From: JAKBCQ01 sp021807585
GTDB taxonomy: Bacteria; Planctomycetota; Planctomycetia; Isosphaerales; Isosphaeraceae
NCBI GenBank assembly: GCA_027325115.1
Contig: DAHWFG010000516.1
Span: forward strand, 1 to 12,638
Direction of reading: 5' to 3'
DNA length: 12,638 nt
This document shows positions 8,186 to 12,638 of this stretch, in pieces. Position 1 is the stretch's first letter. Every line of letters begins with the position of its first letter. Below the pieces are notes generated by a model, which did not search any database, was not told the DNA's origin, and worked only from the letters and a program-made list of their open reading frames with translations. The position numbers and the translations under genes are program-made.

Positions 8186-10558
8186 ATGGCTTCGCGTTCA
8201 TCGTCGGTCTCGACCGACGGTACATATCGGCTCGCGGGCTGGGAGGAATCGACCCCTCCGCCGAGCGGCGCCGCGCCGACGCTCGTCGCCGATACCGGAG
8301 TCGAGCTACGCGTTTTAAACGCGACCTCGGCGCGGAAGCCGATCGATGATCTCACCGATTCGACTGGCGAACTCGCGATCAGACGCGAAGCGGCGACCGC
8401 GGTTCCCGCCGACGCGATCGAAAAGGGATCGCCGATTCCCAAAGACTCCGCGAATCGTCGCTCGAACGACGACGCCGAAAAAGCGAACCGGCCGCGCGGA
8501 GAGAACTTTTTACGTCGCATCCTGAACCGTTTGCCGCGGCGTAAAATCAAAGTTTCGGATGAAACGGCGGCCGTGATCGACGCCGCCGCGGCGTCGGCGA
8601 CCGCGTCTCAAAAATCAAAGCCGATTCGTCTTAAAAAGAAACGCAAGAATCGATGGGATCTCCCCGCGTGGGGGATATCGGCGGTCGTGCACGCGGCGGT
8701 TTTGGGATCGCTGGGGGCGATGAGTTTGAGCGCCGAGGTTCGATCCAAGATCATGAACTTGAACACATCAATGTTCAAAGATACGGGAGGATCGGCCGAC
8801 GAATTGACGAAGATTTACGCCGATCAGAGCGACGGCCCGCGCGATCTTGCGACCGGGGACGTAAGTTCATCAACTTCGGGCTCGGGGAGCGGCGACGCGC
8901 CGCCTCGGTCCGGCGTGGCGCTCGCCGGCGGCGGGCTCGGCGGTCCTTCCGAAACGCCCCGAGTCGCCGCGGTCGGCAAGGTTGGAGCTCGCGTCGGCGG
9001 AGCGGGGGCGGGCGACGGCGCTGGGCTTCCCGGCGGGCTCAAAATCATCTCGCAGGTTTCGGGATTGTCGCTCCTTCCCGCGGCGCCCAATCGCGATTTA
9101 GGCGGCGGAGGGAGGTTGGCCGGGGACGTCTCGTTCGCGACCGGGGATCTCGGCGAGGCGCTCGATCAGCTTGCGCGCGAGATCCTCCGCAACCTCAACG
9201 AACACCGCATCACCGTCGTCTGGCTGTTCGACGAATCCGAAAGCATGCGCGACGATCAGAAGACGATCAAAGCGAAGTTCGATCGCGTCGCGGTGACTTT
9301 GAGGGAACACGTCGACGCCGACCGCAAGGCCGCGGGGGCTCTTACGCACGTCGTCGTCGGTTTCGGCAAAGACGTCCATTACGTGCTCGAAAAACCGACC
9401 GCCGATATCGATAAAATCGGCCGCGCGATCGATCATCTCCGCGTTGAAACGTCGGGGCTCGAAAACACGTGCACGGCGATTTATCAATCGATCAATCATT
9501 TCGCCGGTTTGATATCCAAGAATCGACGGCTTTTGATCGTACTTGTCACCGACGAATCGGGTGATGACGGAGCGAACGTCGAGGAGGCTCGGCAGGCCGC
9601 GGTGAGCCGGCGGGTTCCGATTTACGTTCTCGGCAGGCAGGCGCTGTTCGGATTTCCGTTCGTCACGGTACGATATGTCGATCCCGTTACCAAAGACGTT
9701 TATTATCCGTCGATTCATCGCGGGCCCGAGACCGCCGATCTGGAAATTTTGCAATGGGACGGCCTGGGGACTCGAAGCGACGAGCAGCCCTCGGGTTTCG
9801 CTCCCTACGAGCTCGCCCGCCTCGCCAAAGATTCGGGAGGGATTTATTTCTTATTGCCGAGCGAGGAATATTTAAGGGTTCGCCGTCGTGAGAAAGCGTA
9901 TTCGATGACGACTCTTAAAGAATACGCTCCCGATTATGAGAGCCGATCGGTTTACGCCGAGAAGCGCAATCGATCCGACGTGGGTCGAACGTTGCATGAG
10001 ATCATCGAGCGGACGCGATCGGGCGATTTCAATTATCGGCTCGGCTTTCCGGCGAGCCCCGATCTTTACGTTCCCGTTGCGATCGAGGAGATCGCCAAGG
10101 CGAAGAGTCGGCTCGATCAATTGTTGATGTTTGAAAAGCGGCTCGTCTCGCTTCAACCGGCGCGCGATAGAGAGACCGAAAAACGGAGGCAAGCGAGTTA
10201 TGATCTTATTCTTGCGCAAACTGTCGCTTACGAAATTACCGCTTACGAATATATGGCTTGTTTAAAAGAGATGGTTCAAAAGCGACCCGCGCCGAGCGAG
10301 CTTCCCCGGCCCGGTTTGTCGGTGGAATGGCGGCTGGGTCATTCGAAGGAGCGGAAAGCGCCCGCGAGCGAAACCGAGAAGAAATACGCCGAGGCGAATC
10401 GGTTGATCAAGCTCGTATTGGATCGGCATCCGAACACTCCTTGGGCCGATCTGGCGCGCGATCAGCTCGACCGCGGCTTCGGCGTTTCGCGGCACGAGGC
10501 CAAATGGCGTCCGAGCCCGTCGCACGCCGAACGAGCCAAGTTTGTTCCGCATTATTGA
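8186..10558 (+). CDS. Membrane-anchored VWA-domain protein 3
   Basis: The product is 790 aa from ATG, with GGAG at 8175-8178 seven nt upstream. The cytoplasmic tail (residues 1-155) differs from that of protein 2 but keeps Y14-R-L-A near the start and a Lys/Arg cluster (KKKRK) before the membrane. The helix (about 158-180) contains S165, H169, L176 and S180, which is exactly the spacing of the TonB S-H-L-S motif. The NLNTSMFKDTGGSADEL segment and Gly-rich stem are almost identical to protein 2. The VWA domain (about 342-482) has DESES at 349-353 and Asp456 in VTDESGDD, but Leu425 replaces the metal-site Thr (SGLEN). The C-terminal module has RDRE (660-663) and HPNTPW (from His748). It is probably anchored in the cytoplasmic membrane with the VWA domain outside. 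It arose by tandem duplication with gene 2, while the tails diverged. Function unknown. Confidence 0.92.
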   Translation: MASRSSSVSTDGTYRLAGWEESTPPPSGAAPTLVADTGVELRVLNATSARKPIDDLTDSTGELAIRREAATAVPADAIEKGSPIPKDSANRRSNDDAEKANRPRGENFLRRILNRLPRRKIKVSDETAAVIDAAAASATASQKSKPIRLKKKRKNRWDLPAWGISAVVHAAVLGSLGAMSLSAEVRSKIMNLNTSMFKDTGGSADELTKIYADQSDGPRDLATGDVSSSTSGSGSGDAPPRSGVALAGGGLGGPSETPRVAAVGKVGARVGGAGAGDGAGLPGGLKIISQVSGLSLLPAAPNRDLGGGGRLAGDVSFATGDLGEALDQLAREILRNLNEHRITVVWLFDESESMRDDQKTIKAKFDRVAVTLREHVDADRKAAGALTHVVVGFGKDVHYVLEKPTADIDKIGRAIDHLRVETSGLENTCTAIYQSINHFAGLISKNRRLLIVLVTDESGDDGANVEEARQAAVSRRVPIYVLGRQALFGFPFVTVRYVDPVTKDVYYPSIHRGPETADLEILQWDGLGTRSDEQPSGFAPYELARLAKDSGGIYFLLPSEEYLRVRRREKAYSMTTLKEYAPDYESRSVYAEKRNRSDVGRTLHEIIERTRSGDFNYRLGFPASPDLYVPVAIEEIAKAKSRLDQLLMFEKRLVSLQPARDRETEKRRQASYDLILAQTVAYEITAYEYMACLKEMVQKRPAPSELPRPGLSVEWRLGHSKERKAPASETEKKYAEANRLIKLVLDRHPNTPWADLARDQLDRGFGVSRHEAKWRPSPSHAERAKFVPHY

Positions 10559-10793
10559 TCGATCGGGTCGAACGTCGAATCGGCGGCGATTGGATCGAAC
10601 GGATCGCATACAATCGCCTGAATAATTATTGATAATCAATGATACATTGTCGTTTCGTCGTTCCGTGATTCAAAGCCGGAACGCGTCGGGAAAGCCGAGG
10701 AAAACGGGCTCGGCGACTTCGGAGTCGGCGCCGCTTGTTATCCGCTCGCATCAGTTTTGTAGATTATTGTATGTTATGTGCTCTTAGAGATCG
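10559..10793. other. Convergent intergenic region with small palindromes
   Basis: This 235-nt gap separates the plus-strand VWA gene from the minus-strand SPFH gene. It holds an AT-rich palindrome at 10628-10640 (ATTGA, TAA, TCAAT), a GCCGAG/CTCGGC hairpin at 10694-10714 and, directly abutting it, CGACT/AGTCG at 10714-10727. No gene was recognised. Confidence 0.5.
10694..10727. terminator. Possible bidirectional terminator hairpins
   Basis: A 6-bp GC-rich stem (10694-10699 with 10709-10714) is followed by a 5-bp stem with a 4-nt loop (10714-10718 with 10723-10727); they share one base, so they may compete. Their place between convergent genes fits termination, but neither strand has a clear T-tract, so support is weak. 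Confidence 0.25.
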
Positions 10794-11669
10794 TCAATCG
10801 GTTTTGGCGATCGGTTCCGGTTTTTCCTGGAAGTCGAGATACAACCGAGCGTTCGCGTTGCGGGCGATTTCCCGAAGCGTCGTGAGTTCTTCGAGACGCA
10901 GGAGCGCCGGATGATCGGCGTATGCTCCCGCCGACTTGTTTCGTTCATCGAGCGCTTTCAACTCGGATTTCACGGCGATTTCGCCGGCCTCGGCGGCGCT
11001 TCGAGCGTTCAAGACCGAGATCTCGGCTTCGGTTCGCGCCTCGGCGAGCAACGTGTCCAATTTTGTTTGTGCTTCGATTCGTTGGACCTCGGCCTTGGTT
11101 CGCGCCTCGACGAGTTGCGCCTGGCTCATCCTTTCGGCGGCGAGCACGCGATTCATGATCTCTTGCAGATTCCCAGGAAAAATTAAGTCTTTCACGTCGG
11201 CGCGAGAAATCGCGACTCCATAAGTTGTCGCCGATTCTTTGACGTCTCTTAAGATGTCGTCGCTGAGGCGAGTTCGATTGGTGAGGATCTCTTCAAGCGC
11301 CATCGACGCGAGGGAACGACGCGCAGCCATTTGTACATCACTATATAACCGATCCTCATGATCCGCGACCGCGTGGAGCGCCGCTTTGGGGTCGACGACC
11401 GCGAATTGCACGAGAATACTCACCCTTATCGCCACCTTATCCGCGGTGAGAATCTCTTGACCTTTGATCGTTAAATCGCGCGCTCGAACGTCGACCAAAA
11501 CGATTTCGACCTTCGGTTTACGTTTCAGACCGAGCAGCCGACGAAACTTCGGAAACCGAGCGCTTCGGGGCGTTTCATAACGACCCGCTCCCGGCACCTT
11601 CACGAGGACTCCGTCTTCATACCAAAGCCCACGATGTGTGTCTTTAATAAATACTTCTCGATTGTACAT
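10794..11669 (-). CDS. SPFH/band-7 (slipin/stomatin-like) protein without N-terminal membrane anchor
   Basis: The product is 291 aa from ATG on the minus strand. Residues about 55-180 form an SPFH (stomatin/prohibitin/flotillin/HflK) domain: VDVRARDLTIKGQEILTAD, then VRVS-type strands, DRLYSDVQMAARRSLASM and a GVAISRADVKDLIFP segment. Residues about 175-245 are a long Ala/Glu/Arg-rich helix, probably a coiled coil, and the end has the family-typical PALLRLEELTTLREIA and NARLYL. Family members usually oligomerise at membranes and organise membrane domains or proteases. Most slipins begin with a hydrophobic hairpin; here the first 50 residues are soluble and basic, so membrane contact would need another route. 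The frame stays open for some distance upstream but encodes nothing hydrophobic nearby. The ribosome binding site is weak. It is convergent with the VWA genes, so it is not in their operon. Confidence 0.85.
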   Translation of the reverse strand: MYNREVFIKDTHRGLWYEDGVLVKVPGAGRYETPRSARFPKFRRLLGLKRKPKVEIVLVDVRARDLTIKGQEILTADKVAIRVSILVQFAVVDPKAALHAVADHEDRLYSDVQMAARRSLASMALEEILTNRTRLSDDILRDVKESATTYGVAISRADVKDLIFPGNLQEIMNRVLAAERMSQAQLVEARTKAEVQRIEAQTKLDTLLAEARTEAEISVLNARSAAEAGEIAVKSELKALDERNKSAGAYADHPALLRLEELTTLREIARNANARLYLDFQEKPEPIAKTD

Positions 11670-12209
11670 TGGTCGATTTTCCGTTTTTGGAATTGATGTC
11701 GAATGTCGTAGTAAGCTCGAATCCGTCCGATTCGATGAAACGGCGATATCCCGTAAAAACCAATCGAAGAGTCTTTCGGCAAGCCGATCGGCCGACTTGA
11801 CAATCGATTGCTACTCAATACGCCTCGCTCACCCTCCGATTCTCTAACGAATGGATTCACCAAAGATCGAAAACGTTCGCGCACGGTTCGAAAAAACCGG
11901 CCCCGAGGCGCGGACGAGTCGGTTGATCGGCGGCTTGTGATTCGGCTGAACGTTCCCGTCGCTGAAACAGTCGGGGGGACGCCAAAAGGCCGCGTTAATC
12001 CAGTCCGGCCGGGGCCGATTTCATCATACAATTCTCGCGATTCAAATCAAGCTCGAATCCTATGTTTCGTAAGAACCTTTGATATCAATTGACGATTCAT
12101 TACGAGACGAGAATCGAAAGCCGACAATTGAAAATCCAAGCGTCCGGGATTCTCTCGACGACTCGACCGAAAAAACCGTCTCACGAGAATCGTTCGGCGA
12201 CGAATCCGG

Positions 12210-12239
12210 CGGCGAGTTTTCCAAATCAAAAACTCGCCG
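12210..12239. repeat. 11-bp perfect inverted repeat
   Basis: CGGCGAGTTTT (12210-12220) and AAAACTCGCCG (12229-12239) are perfect inverted copies around an 8-nt loop. The GC-rich base and A/T top resemble a stable RNA hairpin, but there is no following T-run and no adjacent gene to terminate. Confidence 0.5.
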
Positions 12240-12488
12240 GCGCTTGCGCAATCCGAGTTATAGGAGTCGATTAATATCATTCCAATTTCGTCCACCGAAT
12301 CGGGAACGGCGGCCTGATTTTCGACTCAAAATTTGTTTTACGAAATGACAATGATCCGTATATTATCATGGCTCAAAAACTTGCTCGATCCGTTCGATCT
12401 CAAATACAATCATGACGTGATCGTGCTTTTTATCAATTATATGATAGAAATAACGATTGTAAAATCGCTCGATCATGCATGCGATAGT

Positions 12489-12504
12489 CGCGAATCGATT
12501 CGCG
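12489..12504. repeat. 16-bp perfect palindrome
   Basis: CGCGAATCGATTCGCG reads the same on both strands. It is followed at once by a smaller GCCT/AGGC hairpin. It could be an operator for a dimeric regulator of a gene beyond the window, or a hairpin with a TCGA loop. Confidence 0.5.
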
Positions 12505-12638
12505 GCGCCTCGTCAGGCCGCATAATAATATACATTCGTCAGTTTTCCCCTTCAATCCAATATCTATCGCGATTTGTAGACGGGGGTTAGACTAGGCTTC
12601 GTCGGAAAACTCAATTGGGGGCTAAATTTAGATATCTC

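Larger units (their letters stand above)
11670..12638. other. Long intergenic region, no convincing gene
   Basis: This stretch should contain the minus-strand promoter of the SPFH gene, but I could not pick one with confidence. Open frames here are short, rich in Arg/Ser and without domain features. Visible structure includes a TTGATATCAA palindrome at 12079-12088, an 11-bp inverted repeat at 12210-12239, a 16-bp palindrome at 12489-12504 and an IS-terminus-like sequence near 12595. Base composition becomes AT-rich after about 12330. Confidence 0.5.

Noticed and set aside
6813..8225. 470-residue open frame antisense to VWA gene 2
   Set aside because: Same reason: a shadow of GC-rich codons, with no ribosome binding site or recognisable motif.
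11600..12031. 143-residue minus-strand frame overlapping the SPFH start
   Set aside because: Low-complexity Arg/Ser sequence without motifs, overlapping a well-supported gene in another frame.
12333..12590. 85-residue plus-strand frame near the right edge
   Set aside because: It has no good ribosome binding site, the residues give no family pattern, and it spans the 16-bp palindrome; possible but unsupported.

Overview
The window looks like accessory or surface-related chromosome from a GC-rich bacterium, most likely a planctomycete. The clues are a malectin-type and DUF642-like surface protein, and large von Willebrand factor A (VWA) proteins with a cytoplasmic N-terminal tail, one membrane helix and a Gly-rich stem, which I associate with Planctomycetota. 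The taxonomic call is inference. No rRNA, tRNA or CRISPR array was seen.

Layout. (1) Positions 1-2829 (+) hold the 3' part of a large extracellular protein: one malectin-like domain followed by five imperfect 155-165-residue repeats in an apparent A-B-A-B order. (2) Positions 2830-3379 are noncoding, AT-rich at first and then GC-rich. (3) Positions 3380-10558 (+) carry three consecutive paralogous membrane-anchored VWA proteins (685, 775 and 790 aa). The second and third are recent duplicates of each other; the first is more divergent. The gaps of 175 and 245 nt hold inverted repeats, and the second also holds a candidate promoter. (4) A convergent 235-nt gap is followed by a minus-strand SPFH/band-7 (slipin-like) gene at 10794-11669 that lacks the usual N-terminal membrane anchor. 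(5) Positions 11670-12638 show no convincing gene. They contain an 11-bp inverted repeat, a 16-bp perfect palindrome and, at the edge, a sequence that could be an insertion-sequence terminus.

How the genes may work together. Each VWA protein has a basic tail predicted to face the cytoplasm, one transmembrane helix, an extracytoplasmic stem, a VWA domain with a MIDAS-like DxSxS and VTDE, and a conserved helical C-terminal module. The most interesting signal is in the membrane helix. All three share Ser-x-x-x-His, the arrangement of Ser16 and His20 in E. coli TonB, and the third protein matches the full TonB S-H-L-S spacing (0, +4, +11, +15). This suggests, without proving, that these VWA proteins couple to an ExbB/ExbD-type proton-driven motor. 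No motor gene lies in the window. Any link to the SPFH protein or the surface protein is only by proximity.
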